Notes: a model not told the origin generated them from the letters alone. Shown: positions 1-10,894, numbered from the stretch's first letter. The stretch: DNA of 28,121 nt from DATKQY01 sp035532475 (GCA_035532475.1 DATKQY010000030.1:1-28121), one strand, 5' to 3'. Numbers and translations: made by a program.

Positions 1-759
1 ACGGTGGTCTCGAGAGGTGAGCGTGCGCTCATCACGACGCTTACGAAGAAGATGTCGGAGGATCTCTCGGACTATCTCCTCGAGTGCGGTTTGAAAGTGC
101 GCTACCTGCACTCCAACATCCAGACCATCGAGCGCATCGAGATCCTGCGCGACCTGCGCCTTGGCGAGTTCGACGTGCTCGTCGGGATCAACTTGTTGCG
201 CGAGGGCCTCGATCTCCCAGAGGTCTCGCTCGTGGCGATCCTCGACGCGGACAAGGAGGGATTCCTGCGCTCCTCGACATCGTTGATCCAGACGATGGGA
301 CGTGCGGCGAGGAACTCGGCGGGCAGGGTCGTGTTGTACGCCGACGTGATCACGGATTCGATGCGGCAGGCGATCACGATCACCGAGCGCCGGCGCGAAC
401 GCCAGATCGCCTACAACACCGAGCACGGCATCGAGCCGGAGACGATCCGCAAGGCGATCACCGATCTCGTTGCGCAGTTCCGTTCCGCGGCCGGCGTCCA
501 AGACGGAACCGCCCCGTTGCCGAGCGGACACGCCGGGGGATCCGATCGCGCTCGCCGGACGGGAAAGCGCGCGGCTGCGCACGCCGGGGCGCCGATTCCG
601 GAGAACCCCGGCGAGTTGCCGAGCGAGGAGCTGACGAGGTTGATCGACACACTCGAAGCCGAGATGCGCCTCGCGTCCGCGGAGCTGCGCTTCGAGTACG
701 CGGCGCGTCTTCGCGACGAGGTGCGCGCGCTCAGACGGGAGCTGCGGGAGGTCGGCTGA
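1..759 (+). CDS. uvrB: UvrABC system protein B, 3' part (truncated by window start)
   Basis: UvrB is the damage-verifying helicase-like subunit of nucleotide excision repair: it is loaded by UvrA and recruits UvrC. The window begins inside the gene, so only about 252 C-terminal residues are seen (frame 1, TGA at 757-759). The visible part carries the second helicase domain: TLTKKM, the block VRYLHSNI, GEFDVLVGINLLREGLD, LDADKEGFLRS and SLIQTMGRAARN (motif VI arginines). A UVR domain follows at about residues 205-245 of the fragment, with FEYAARLRDEVRALR, the UvrC-contact coiled coil. Between them lies a variable Ala/Gly/Pro-rich linker of about 45 residues. uvrA starts 22 bases downstream on the same strand, so the two damage-recognition subunits are adjacent. 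Identity is certain; the true start lies upstream of the window. Confidence 0.97.
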   Translation, partial: TVVSRGERALITTLTKKMSEDLSDYLLECGLKVRYLHSNIQTIERIEILRDLRLGEFDVLVGINLLREGLDLPEVSLVAILDADKEGFLRSSTSLIQTMGRAARNSAGRVVLYADVITDSMRQAITITERRRERQIAYNTEHGIEPETIRKAITDLVAQFRSAAGVQDGTAPLPSGHAGGSDRARRTGKRAAAHAGAPIPENPGELPSEELTRLIDTLEAEMRLASAELRFEYAARLRDEVRALRRELREVG

Positions 760-766
760 TCGCCGG

Positions 767-772
767 TACGCT
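767..772 (+). promoter_or_regulatory. candidate -10 box (TACGCT) of uvrA
   Basis: TACGCT matches the actinobacterial TAnnnT -10 pattern and ends 9 bases before the uvrA ATG. No Shine-Dalgarno sequence lies between them, so transcription may start at or next to the start codon, giving a leaderless mRNA. No TTGACA-like -35 is seen. The segment just upstream (GTCGGCTG) only loosely resembles the mycobacterial DNA-damage promoter motif, and its spacing is wrong. Confidence 0.35.
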
Positions 773-781
773 TCGCGCACC

Positions 782-3610
<2,829 letters not shown>

Positions 3611-3699
3611 GGCGCCCGGTCCGTCGCGCGGAGCCGTCGCTGCGCCCGCTACCGTCACCGACGCGGGTGGGTGGCGACGGCGACGAGGAGGCCCGGGAG

Positions 3700-4575
3700 A
3701 TGGCGCAGGAGTGGTCGGGCGTCGCCGGCAGGCGCGTCCTGCTCACGGGGGCGACGGGCGGGATCGGGCTCGCCGCCGCCGAGGCGCTTGCCGCACGGGG
3801 GGCGAGGCTGGCGATCGTCGCCCGGAGCGCCGAGCGCGCCGGGGAGGCGCTCACCCGCATCCGGCGCGCCGCCGCCGAGGTGGAGGTCGACGTGTTCCTC
3901 GCCGACCTGTCGTCCCAGGCGGCGGTCCGAGCGCTCGCGGCCGAGGTGCTCGAGCGCTGCGCCACCCTCGAGGTGCTCGTCAACAACGCCGGCGCCGTCT
4001 ACCGTTCCCGCCAGCTGAGCGTCGACGGCATCGAGCTCACCTGGGCGGTGAACCACCTCGCCCCCTTCCTCCTCACGAACCTGCTGCTGGAGCGCCTGCG
4101 GGCGAGCGCCCCGGCGCGGATCGTCACCACCTCCTCGCTCGCCCACCGGGGCGCGCAGCTCCCCTTCGGCGACGTGGACGCCGAGCGCTCCTACCGGGGC
4201 TGGCGCCGCTACGGCGAGACCAAGCTCGCCAACATCGCCTTCACGGCCGAGCTCGCGCGCCGGCTCGAGGGGAGCGGGGTCACGGCCAACTGCTTCCACC
4301 CAGGTCTCGTCGCGAGCGGCTTCAACCGCAACAACGGACGGGTGATGCGCGCCGCGATGGGCGCGCTGCGACCGCTCTCCCGCAGCCCCGAGCACGGGGC
4401 GCGGACCCTCGTGTGGCTGGCGGACGCACCGGAGGCCTCCGGCGAGCAGGGCGGCTACTTCGTGGACGAGCGGCGCAAGGCGCCGAGCGCGGCGGCACGG
4501 GACATGGTGACCGCCGGCATGCTGTGGGCCCTGAGCGAGCGACAGACAGGGCTGTGGGAGGGCTCGACCCCCTGA
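3700..4575 (+). CDS. short-chain dehydrogenase/reductase, retinol-dehydrogenase-like
   Basis: This is a classical NAD(P)-dependent SDR oxidoreductase of 291 residues with a Rossmann fold. Visible motifs are the nucleotide-binding TGATGGIG near residue 16, the structural NNAG, the catalytic serine in TTSSLAHRG and the catalytic Tyr/Lys in RYGETKLANIAF. The YxxxK context and the following ANCFHPG resemble the retinol dehydrogenase / protochlorophyllide reductase-like branch, whose bacterial members have unknown substrates. The ATG at 3700 is preceded by a purine-rich GAGGAG about 10 bases upstream; an in-frame GTG at 3667 is a weaker alternative. It lies 89 bases after uvrA on the same strand with a possible -10 (TACCGT, 3650-3655) between, so it is probably transcribed separately. 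It converges on the ANTAR gene. The substrate cannot be read from sequence. Confidence 0.9.
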   Translation: MAQEWSGVAGRRVLLTGATGGIGLAAAEALAARGARLAIVARSAERAGEALTRIRRAAAEVEVDVFLADLSSQAAVRALAAEVLERCATLEVLVNNAGAVYRSRQLSVDGIELTWAVNHLAPFLLTNLLLERLRASAPARIVTTSSLAHRGAQLPFGDVDAERSYRGWRRYGETKLANIAFTAELARRLEGSGVTANCFHPGLVASGFNRNNGRVMRAAMGALRPLSRSPEHGARTLVWLADAPEASGEQGGYFVDERRKAPSAAARDMVTAGMLWALSERQTGLWEGSTP

Positions 4576-4807
4576 CCAGGGCAGGCTGCGGTACGAGCCC
4601 GCTGCGCGCGGCGCCGGGGGACCCTGATCCACCTGCAGTGAGAAGGTCGGTGGGATCGTCGCGCGCCACCCGCCTAGACGTCGGCTCGTCCGAACCCGCG
4701 GTCGCCCGTCTCCTTGCGCCGGCGGCGACGACGAGCGACCTCGCCGACCTCTCCCGCGCCTTCGGACGTGCCCACAACCGACGAGACCCGCTGGCGACGC
4801 GCGGGCC

Positions 4808-5620
4808 TCAGCCGGATGGAACGTCGCCGGTGTCCACGATGTGCTGCGCCACTTCGCGCAGCTTGACGTTCAGGTGCTGTGAGGCCCGTCGCAACATGCC
4901 GAAGGCCTGATCGGCGGTGATGCGCTCGCGCTCGATCAGGATGCCTTCGGCTTGCCCGATCAACTCACGCGAGGCAAGGGCACCGCGCAGGTTGTCGACC
5001 CGCTTCAGCTCGGTCTCGAGCGCATTGGCGACGTCTTCCCTCGCCTCGGCAGCCGCGAGCGCCATGCCGGCGTGGGCGGCGAAGATGAGGGCCTTGGTGC
5101 GGTCGGCGGCCCCGTAGGCGCGGGGAAGCCGCGCGTAGAGATTCAGGCCTCCGAGCGTCCCGTTGGCGAACAGGCGGAAGGACAGCAGGCTGCGCATGCC
5201 GAGCCTCGCAGCTCGAGGGCCGAAACGCGGCCAGCGTTGATCGTCGGCGAGGTCCTCGGCGTAGACGGTGGTCGCCTGCCAGATGGCATCGAGGCAGGGA
5301 CCCTCGCCGGTCTCGTACTGGACGGAGTCAACTTCGAGCGCGATGGGATCGGAGAAGACCGGCGTGGTGATCTCCGTTCCGGTGAGAAGGGAGATGCCGG
5401 CCGCGTCGCAGCCTTCGACGGTGGGAACCGCGCAGTCCACGATGCGTTGCAGAGTGGTTCGCACCGTCGAGGCGGAGAACAGCGTTCCGGCGATCTCGGC
5501 GAACGTCTGCGCCAGCTCGCCGTAGGAATCCTCGCTCGAGGTCAATGCTCGCTCCCCTGGGCAGTCCTTCCCGCAGTCCCGTCGCGGAGGGGGGATTGAC
5601 TTCTTGCCCGAGAGGATCAT
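4808..5620 (-). CDS. GAF-ANTAR transcription antitermination regulator
   Basis: This 270-residue protein has an N-terminal GAF sensor domain (about 45-185) with ETGEGPCLDAIW, VYAEDLADDQRWPRF and LGMRSLLSFRL, the arrangement of actinobacterial GAF-ANTAR proteins. A C-terminal ANTAR RNA-binding domain (about 205-262) follows, with LASRELIGQAEGIL, ITADQAFGMLRRASQ and NVKLREVAQHIV. ANTAR proteins bind paired hairpins in mRNA leaders and allow read-through of terminators; here the signal sensed by GAF is unknown. I chose the ATG at 5620 because AGAAGGAG lies 10 bases upstream on the minus strand; the frame stays open to 5791 but those residues look non-coding. It is divergent from the WhiB-like gene, so the 164 bases between them probably hold both promoters. 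It is not next to a histidine kinase. Confidence 0.93.
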   Translation of the reverse strand: MILSGKKSIPPPRRDCGKDCPGERALTSSEDSYGELAQTFAEIAGTLFSASTVRTTLQRIVDCAVPTVEGCDAAGISLLTGTEITTPVFSDPIALEVDSVQYETGEGPCLDAIWQATTVYAEDLADDQRWPRFGPRAARLGMRSLLSFRLFANGTLGGLNLYARLPRAYGAADRTKALIFAAHAGMALAAAEAREDVANALETELKRVDNLRGALASRELIGQAEGILIERERITADQAFGMLRRASQHLNVKLREVAQHIVDTGDVPSG

Positions 5621-5784
5621 AATGCCCTGGCTCCTTCTACAGCGAGGGTCAGGCGGGTGCTGCGCGCGCCCCACTTTGCTGTAAAGGAAGGCATGACCCT
5701 CCTCCCGTCGCTTCTTGCTGATCGCCTCGCGACCTCGCGAACAGGCCCCTCGTCGCGGCCACGTGACTCGAAGATGGGTCGCCG

Positions 5785-6243
5785 GTGACAAGGGGCCCTT
5801 CGGCGAGAGCGACGGGCACGACGGTCGCGCCCCTCGCGACAGTCGTGCCTGTTGAGGGTGACCGCGCCGGGTCGGAGACCCGCAGGTTGGCCGCCGCCTC
5901 CGGCCGCGCCGGCGCGACGGGCGGCATAGGGCTTCGGCTACACGGCCCCGACGAGGGCGAGCTCGGCGAAGCGACGGTGCGGTGGATCACGCTCGACTGG
6001 GAGCGTCACGCGATCTGCCGCGGCATGGACACCGAGTTGTTCTTCGGCACGCAGTCCGGCGAGGTGGCGGCCGCCATCGAGATCTGTCGGGGGTGTCCGG
6101 TGCGATCGGACTGCCTGCACCGAGCGCTTCGCGAACCGGACGTCCGCGGTGTCTGGGGAGGAACGTCGGAGGGCGAGCGTCGCAGGATGCGACGCGCCGG
6201 CTCGGCACTGCCGTCGTCCCGACGTGCGACCGTCCGCCAATGA
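5785..6243 (+). CDS. WhiB-family iron-sulfur transcription factor
   Basis: WhiB-like proteins are actinobacterial [4Fe-4S] regulators that bind the housekeeping sigma factor and sense redox state or nitric oxide. The signature is complete: WERHAIC gives the first cysteine (C78 in this longest reading), then D-x-x-x-FF, then CRGCPVRSDC with C101, C104 and C110 (C-x2-C-x5-C). The G-V-W-G-G turn and a basic ERRRMRR tail follow. The start is uncertain. The GTG at 5785 gives 152 residues with an Ala/Gly/Arg-rich N-terminus unlike the family. A TTG at 5887 has GGAG 9 bases upstream, and a GTG at 5977 would give a typical 88-residue protein. It heads a run of small plus-strand genes, divergent from the GAF-ANTAR regulator. 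The subfamily (WhiA-G type) cannot be assigned. Confidence 0.92.
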   Translation: MTRGPSARATGTTVAPLATVVPVEGDRAGSETRRLAAASGRAGATGGIGLRLHGPDEGELGEATVRWITLDWERHAICRGMDTELFFGTQSGEVAAAIEICRGCPVRSDCLHRALREPDVRGVWGGTSEGERRRMRRAGSALPSSRRATVRQ

Positions 6244-6454
6244 CCGGCCGGTGGGGGACCTGCCCTCTCGAGTCCCCGTCGTCATCGGCCGCCGACCCGG
6301 AGACGCTTCTTACGGGCGCAGCTGTCGGCCTGAGCGGCGGCCGTCCAACTGCGCCGCCGACGCCATGACCACGCCCCGGCGCTACGCCAGCGCGATCGCC
6401 TCCCTCGTCCCACGGGGTCCCTCTCGCAGCGCGTCGAACGACTGAGCGTCGACC

Positions 6455-6739
6455 GTGGCGAGACACCCGAACACCACGCTGGACGACGCCCGAAACGACG
6501 CCGGGCTGACCCAGTCCGAGCTCTGGATGCGCTACTTCGAGCTCGGGGGCATGGCCAGCCCCCTCGAGGTCGAGGCGTACCTCGTCGGATCGATGGTTCC
6601 GAGCCCTCACGACCACGAGGTCCTGGTGCACGCCCTCAACGAGCGCTTCTCCGAGCTCGGCTGCAACCACCCCGTCCCCCACTCCGATGACGTGGATGAC
6701 GGCGCCCCGCCGCACCCCCGTCGCGATCGTGGCCCGTGA
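6455..6739 (+). CDS. small conserved actinobacterial protein, unknown function
   Basis: This 94-residue acidic protein has the character of a real gene: a regular alternation of charged and hydrophobic residues and the blocks ELWMRYFELGGMASPLEVEAYL and HALNERFSELG. From memory, similar short proteins with the ELWxRYFxLGGxASPLE block occur in many actinobacteria, often near WhiB or ANTAR genes; I could not verify this. No enzyme motif, cysteine cluster, signal peptide or membrane helix is visible. The helical middle suggests a small protein-binding or regulatory factor. The last 15 residues are low-complexity (Pro/Arg). The GTG start at 6455 has no convincing RBS. It follows the WhiB gene after 211 bases and precedes another unknown gene by 208 bases. 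Confidence 0.75.
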   Translation: MARHPNTTLDDARNDAGLTQSELWMRYFELGGMASPLEVEAYLVGSMVPSPHDHEVLVHALNERFSELGCNHPVPHSDDVDDGAPPHPRRDRGP

Positions 6740-6947
6740 CCGTCGCACCTGCAAGCGAGACGGCTGAACCTGGCGAGGTCCGAGGAGGGACTCGAGCCTC
6801 GCCAACGTTCGCCCGCTCGTGCCACTTCACGCGGTGCCGCCAGGCCCGAGCCATCAGCGGGATGACGGGAGCTCGCCGGCGACCTTCACCGTGCAGCCGA
6901 TCAACCGAGCGACTCCTACTGATCCCCGCGACCCCCGGAGACACGTG

Positions 6948-7430
6948 ATGAAACGCGACGCCCACTGTTCACTGCTTCGACCCACTGAGGTCCACGTCCC
7001 CTTCATCGACTGGGGGACGCACCAACCGGACGACGGCAAGGCCTGCGTCATGGAGGCGGCCTCATGGCTCGCCGGCGAGACGTGGTCGGACCACCCGCGC
7101 TCGGTGCATCCGGTGATCGCGCGCGTCGCTCGCTCGGTGAACGACAGCTCGAGCGTCGCCGAGCGCCAGCGCTTGTGGCACTTGGTCCTGCTTTCGCTCG
7201 ACACCGCCCGGCCGTTCCGGCCGCTGCTGAACTGGAGGCTCGAGCGCCTGCGCCGACACCTGGCGAGGCGCCATGGGGACGATCCCCGCGAGGTGTGGGA
7301 GCTGCTGCTCGCAGAGCACGCACGTCGCACCAACCGTCGCCCCGAGAGCGCCTTCCGAGTGCGGTCCGAAGCCGAGCTGCGCGAAGGGATCGCGGCGACG
7401 ACCGTCGATCCGGTCGCGACGCGCCGCTAA
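6948..7430 (+). CDS. conserved hypothetical protein with CVMEAASWLAGE motif
   Basis: This 160-residue protein starts at an ATG with GGAG 8 bases upstream. The N-terminal half has the block ACVMEAASWLAGETWSDHP followed by HPVIARVARSVNDS. I recall this kind of block (C-V-M-E-A ... AGE ... SDHP ... CPVI) from small proteins of actinobacteria and their phages, with no assigned activity. The second half is Arg/Leu-rich and helical (RQRLWHLVLLSLDTARPF, LERLRRHLARRH). No signal peptide or membrane segment is seen. It is the last well-supported soluble gene of the ANTAR-WhiB island. The frame is open upstream to 6819 but those residues look non-coding. Function is unknown. Confidence 0.75.
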   Translation: MKRDAHCSLLRPTEVHVPFIDWGTHQPDDGKACVMEAASWLAGETWSDHPRSVHPVIARVARSVNDSSSVAERQRLWHLVLLSLDTARPFRPLLNWRLERLRRHLARRHGDDPREVWELLLAEHARRTNRRPESAFRVRSEAELREGIAATTVDPVATRR

Positions 7431-7789
7431 GGGCCCGGCCGGCTGGGCGCCGCATGACGAGCATCCAGCGCTCACACGTCTCGCAGGGAGCACCGGAGCG
7501 GACGCTCCTCGCCGGAGGGTCGGGCGCGGCGATTCCTGGGGTGAGGGCGTGGCCGACGAGGCCGGCGTGGCTGCACGCCCAGGGCTCGAGCGCCAGAACT
7601 GCTGCTCGAACACCTGAAAGACACCCCGACTGCTCGGCGCGGCAGCTGCCCGCGACCGGATATGACCGAAGCTTGGCGGCGTCGTAGGGGTCCTCTTACC
7701 TTCGCTTAACCCGCTGGTGGGCAGAGTGGTGAGCGAAGGAGGACGGGAAGCGCCGAGCACGACGGACGGAACGGCGCAGCCCAAACCCA
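7431..7789. other. intergenic stretch without a convincing gene
   Basis: These 359 bases lie between the CVMEAASW protein and the small membrane protein. Open frames here are short and atypical in composition. There is a weak hairpin (GGAGC/GCTCC, 7495-7508, 4-base loop) and a slightly AT-richer patch near 7660-7715 that may hold a promoter for the next gene, but no -35/-10 pair can be defended. Confidence 0.4.
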
Positions 7790-7999
7790 ATGTTGACACT
7801 CGCATGGCTCTGGATCCCAGTCGCACTCGTGATCACCGCGGTGATCGTCGGCTCGCTGGTCGTCGCTTCGGTGGCAGACGACCGCAGACACCGGCGTGGA
7901 GAGCTCGGCGAGTCGAGCGTCTCCGCAGAGGCCGCCAAGGTGATCGCCGCCGAGACCCGACGCAACATGGTCGAGGACTCCCAGCGCGTCGCAGCCTGA
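7790..7999 (+). CDS. small single-pass membrane protein, unknown
   Basis: The predicted product has 69 residues. Residues about 4-27 form one hydrophobic helix (LAWLWIPVALVITAVIVGSL), followed by a basic stop-transfer patch (DDRRHRR) and an amphipathic, charged tail rich in Ala/Glu. This layout suggests an inner-membrane anchor with the tail in the cytoplasm. No family is recognised. The ATG at 7790 has no clear RBS, which lowers confidence, but the hydrophobic pattern is well formed. It ends 81 bases before a perfect hairpin that would serve as its terminator. Confidence 0.5.
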   Translation: MLTLAWLWIPVALVITAVIVGSLVVASVADDRRHRRGELGESSVSAEAAKVIAAETRRNMVEDSQRVAA

Positions 8000-8767
8000 C
8001 CTCCTTGGAGCCGGACCGCACGCCGGCACCGGGAAGCCGGAGCGCCTGAGCTCCGCGGACCGGCTCCACCCCCGTAGGACCGTTCGACCCCGCCTGCTGC
8101 CTCAGGCGGGGTCGAACGCGTCCGGCCAGCTCCGGCGTGGAGAACGGCGGCACCCCGCCCTCCCGGCGGTCCAGGCTGACCGGGGCGCCGGGCACGGCGC
8201 CGGCGGCGCTTCGCGGCCGATCCCCGCCGCCCGGCGCGGCCGGCCCGCCTGAGGACGAGGGACCCGGCGCGCCCGGAGACCCCTCCTCCCCCTCCGATCG
8301 CCCACCGTCCCGGTGACGGCGCGTCGAACCCGCGCTCGGTGTTCGAGCACCCACTCAATGTGGTCGGTGGGAATTCGATCGGTGATGTGCGCTCCACGTC
8401 GGTCATGCTCGACGCCAGAAACGGGCCACGACCAGCAATGGCCGCCCGCCAAGTTGCGGTATATCGACCTGCGGAAGCGCGCAAAGTCGTGGTCGTCACG
8501 ACGGGCGAGGACGCCCGGTCCACCTACTACCGAATGTTGGTGTGCGAGGCCTCACCGTCACCTCGATCAACTGGAGCGATGAACAGTGCTCCGGTCGTCG
8601 TAAGCTGACATCCCAGCTCGCACCTCCATCATCTGCGTGACGAACAACCCATCGTTGGGCGAGGGAATCGGCAAGGAATTCCGCCATGCTCGCTCCCTCC
8701 ACGCACAGCGCGGCGTCACGCCGCGTTGGACGTGCATGGGCACATCTGACGAGCAGGAGAGATAGCC
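8000..8767. other. long gene-free region before the secreted-protein gene
   Basis: These 768 bases contain no gene I can support. They hold the perfect hairpin at 8081-8118, a very GC-rich part (8119-8340) with a 22-base segment repeated near 10804, and a clearly less GC-rich part (about 8340-8767) that probably carries the promoter and leader of the gene at 8768. Short frames on both strands (for example minus 8496-8687) have no recognisable product. Confidence 0.45.
8081..8118. terminator. perfect 16-bp inverted repeat, terminator-like hairpin
   Basis: Arms 8081-8096 (CGTTCGACCCCGCCTG) and 8103-8118 are exact reverse complements with a 6-base loop CTGCCT. No T-tract follows on either strand, as is common for actinobacterial hairpin terminators. 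It lies 81 bases after the small membrane protein gene, so it probably ends that transcript. The loop lacks the A1/G4 pattern of ANTAR target hexaloops. Confidence 0.6.
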
Positions 8768-10759
8768 GTGAGGAAGAGGATCAACAACGGGCTCGGACAA
8801 GGGTCAATATCGCGAACAAACGTGCATGGCGCGCGCGCCGCAGGGGTGCTGGCCGCCGCCTTGGCGTTCGGCGGCAGCGGGTTCGGCCTGGCGGCGCAGG
8901 CGAGCGCCTCCCCGGGCACGACCCCGCTCGTCTCGGTCGCGACCACCGAGGTGCCCACCTCCGGGACCGTCGACGCCGGCACCACCTTGACCGTCACGTT
9001 CAACCAGGACGTGACGGTGCAGACGCCCTACTCCCTGCAGCTCACCGACGGCGCTGCCGCCGGGACGCTCAGCTCCTCCGCGCACGACCTGTCGGCCAGC
9101 GCGAGCGGCGCGACGGTCACCTTCACGGTCACCGGCGCCCCAGTCATGAGCACCGGAGCCAGCCTGTCCCTCACCGGACTGGAAATTCTCGCCGCGTCCG
9201 GCGTGACCGCCCAGGCCGGGGGCGGCGCGTGGAACCTCGTCGCGAGCGGCGAGGTGGCCAAGCTCGACCCGAGCACCCCCGCGACCTGCTCGCCGGTGAA
9301 CGACCGGGTCTTCGGCGGCACGAACTGCTCGATCGGCTTCGGCAACCCGGGCCCGACGACGCCCGACCAGTACGACATCATCGCGGTGCCGACGGCGGAC
9401 CTTCCCGGCCTGCCGATGGACAACGCTCCCGAGGTCATCACCGACTGCCAGTCGAGCTCGACCGACACCGTCTACGACCTGTCGACCGGCGCTCCGCTCG
9501 GCACCGGGGCGTGCGGCACCTACCCGGCGGGCGAGAGCGCCATCGGCAACACGACCTCGAACACGCTCGACTACATCTCGACCCCCACGCTCACCTCCTT
9601 CGAGCAGGTCGGGGTCGTCGAGCAGCTGCCCGGCTCCCTCTACGTGAGCGCGACCGCCCTGCCGCCCCAGCTCACGTCGATCACCATCTCGGGGACCGAG
9701 GCGACCTTCAACTACAACGCCCCCGTGTCGTGCCAGGCGCCGGGCGCATACGACACGGCGGCCTCCTTCACCTACTCGGCCCCGTGGTGGTCGACGCAGC
9801 GGACCTCGCTGAACTACCCGTCGTCGGTGACGTGCCCGCCGGGCGGGTCCGGGACGGCGATCGTCGTGACCTACCCGAGCGCCATCCCAACGGACGGGGT
9901 GCGCTTCAAGTACGAGGGCTACGGCGCCGGGTACTTCGTCGTCGGCGCCCCGGGCACCCCGCTCGCCGGCGAGCGCGAGGCCTCCGAGAGCGCCTACGTC
10001 GGCCCGGCGGCGCTCCCGGCGAACCCCACGATCGCCTCCTTCGGCGAGGACGCCACCTCGCCGGCCCTGACGCCGGCGGGCGGGAGCGTCACGCTCGACT
10101 ACGCGATCGCCGACGCCACCCGCTGCTCGCTCAGCGCGACGCCGTCGAGCGGCGTGACGATCTCGCTGCCGTACCGGGACAGCACCGCCACGACCGGCCC
10201 GTACGCCGACACCGTCCCCGCCTCGTCGGTGCCGTGCCCGGACTCGGCCGGGACGGCCGCGGTGACGCTGCCGGCGAACACCAGCACCGACGGCACCGCC
10301 GCCACGTACACCCTGACCTTCACGGCGGCCAGCGTCGCCGGGACGAGCCCGGCGACGCGCACGCTCTCCCTGGTCGTGCCGGCGCCACCGGTCACCATCT
10401 CGCCGAGCATCACCGCCTCGCCGGCGTCGCTCGGCGACAACGGCGGGGTGGTCCACCTCCGCGCCGAGGCCGCCGGGGCGACGAGCTGCACGGTCAGCTC
10501 GGTCGGCCTGCGCTTCAACGAGCAGGTGAGCTGCACGAACGGCTCCACCTCGGCCTTCGTCCCGCGCAACGCGACGTCCTCGGCCGAGACCTACACCTTC
10601 GTCCTCACCGCCGAGGGTCCCGCCGGCTCGTCGGCCGCCGCCTCCACGACGGTGACCGTCGCCGCCCGACCGGCGCACGCCCCGCACGACCCGTGGTCGT
10701 GGCTGCTCGCCCACTTGGGCCGGCACGGCCGGGGATGGTCCGGCGGATGGGGGTGGTGA
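8768..10759 (+). CDS. large secreted protein with Ig-like repeats
   Basis: This 663-residue exported protein begins at a GTG with AGGAG 8 bases upstream. A signal peptide of about 47 residues has a basic N-region, a hydrophobic core (AAGVLAAALAFGG) and a likely cut after AQASA. The mature part is Thr/Ser/Gly/Ala-rich and beta-strand-like. Residues about 50-160 resemble a bacterial Ig-like (SbsA/Big-type) domain, with TTLTVTFNQDV and ATVTFTV. The middle (165-415) holds paired cysteines and aromatic patches (SAPWWSTQR). Two tandem related domains follow at about 420-537 and 545-632, each with ATxCxxS, a second cysteine after a short gap, and a TYTxxxTAxGxAG end. The C-terminus is an odd Trp/Gly/His/Arg-rich tail. 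There is no LPxTG motif, lipobox or enzyme motif. It is likely a cell-surface or extracellular protein; function is unknown. It is isolated, flanked by hairpins. Confidence 0.85.
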   Translation: MRKRINNGLGQGSISRTNVHGARAAGVLAAALAFGGSGFGLAAQASASPGTTPLVSVATTEVPTSGTVDAGTTLTVTFNQDVTVQTPYSLQLTDGAAAGTLSSSAHDLSASASGATVTFTVTGAPVMSTGASLSLTGLEILAASGVTAQAGGGAWNLVASGEVAKLDPSTPATCSPVNDRVFGGTNCSIGFGNPGPTTPDQYDIIAVPTADLPGLPMDNAPEVITDCQSSSTDTVYDLSTGAPLGTGACGTYPAGESAIGNTTSNTLDYISTPTLTSFEQVGVVEQLPGSLYVSATALPPQLTSITISGTEATFNYNAPVSCQAPGAYDTAASFTYSAPWWSTQRTSLNYPSSVTCPPGGSGTAIVVTYPSAIPTDGVRFKYEGYGAGYFVVGAPGTPLAGEREASESAYVGPAALPANPTIASFGEDATSPALTPAGGSVTLDYAIADATRCSLSATPSSGVTISLPYRDSTATTGPYADTVPASSVPCPDSAGTAAVTLPANTSTDGTAATYTLTFTAASVAGTSPATRTLSLVVPAPPVTISPSITASPASLGDNGGVVHLRAEAAGATSCTVSSVGLRFNEQVSCTNGSTSAFVPRNATSSAETYTFVLTAEGPAGSSAAASTTVTVAARPAHAPHDPWSWLLAHLGRHGRGWSGGWGW

Positions 10760-10772
10760 CGAGCTGAGGCAC

Positions 10773-10802
10773 CGACGCCCGACGGAGGCTCCGCCGGCGT
10801 CG
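10773..10802 (+). terminator. terminator-like hairpin after the secreted-protein gene
   Basis: CGACGCC (10773-10779) pairs with GGCGTCG (10796-10802), with further partial pairing inside (CGGAG/CTCCG). It starts 14 bases after the stop codon. There is no T-tract. Confidence 0.4.
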
Positions 10803-10894
10803 CGCTGACCGGGGGGCGCCGGGCACGCCCCGCGCCCGCCCGGCCCGCGGCGCCAGCTGGGACACCGGCGCTCGCCCGGCCGGTGCCGACCCGG

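Noticed and set aside
750..772. DNA-damage (RecA-independent, PafBC-type) promoter at uvrA
   Set aside because: GTCGGCTG before TACGCT matches only with an insertion or a changed spacer, too weak to claim.
8081..8118. Possible ANTAR target RNA because the hairpin has a 6-base loop
   Set aside because: The loop CTGCCT lacks A at position 1 and G at position 4 and there is no second hairpin of the pair.
8339..8608. Plus-strand 89-codon frame
   Set aside because: No RBS, irregular composition and no family resemblance.
8496..8687. Minus-strand 63-codon frame with GGAGGG upstream of an ATG
   Set aside because: The RBS is tempting but the protein has no recognisable pattern and lies in the probable promoter region of the secreted-protein gene.
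8804..10726. 640-codon open frame antisense to the secreted-protein gene
   Set aside because: Arg/Gly-rich shadow of a well-supported gene with signal peptide and RBS on the plus strand.
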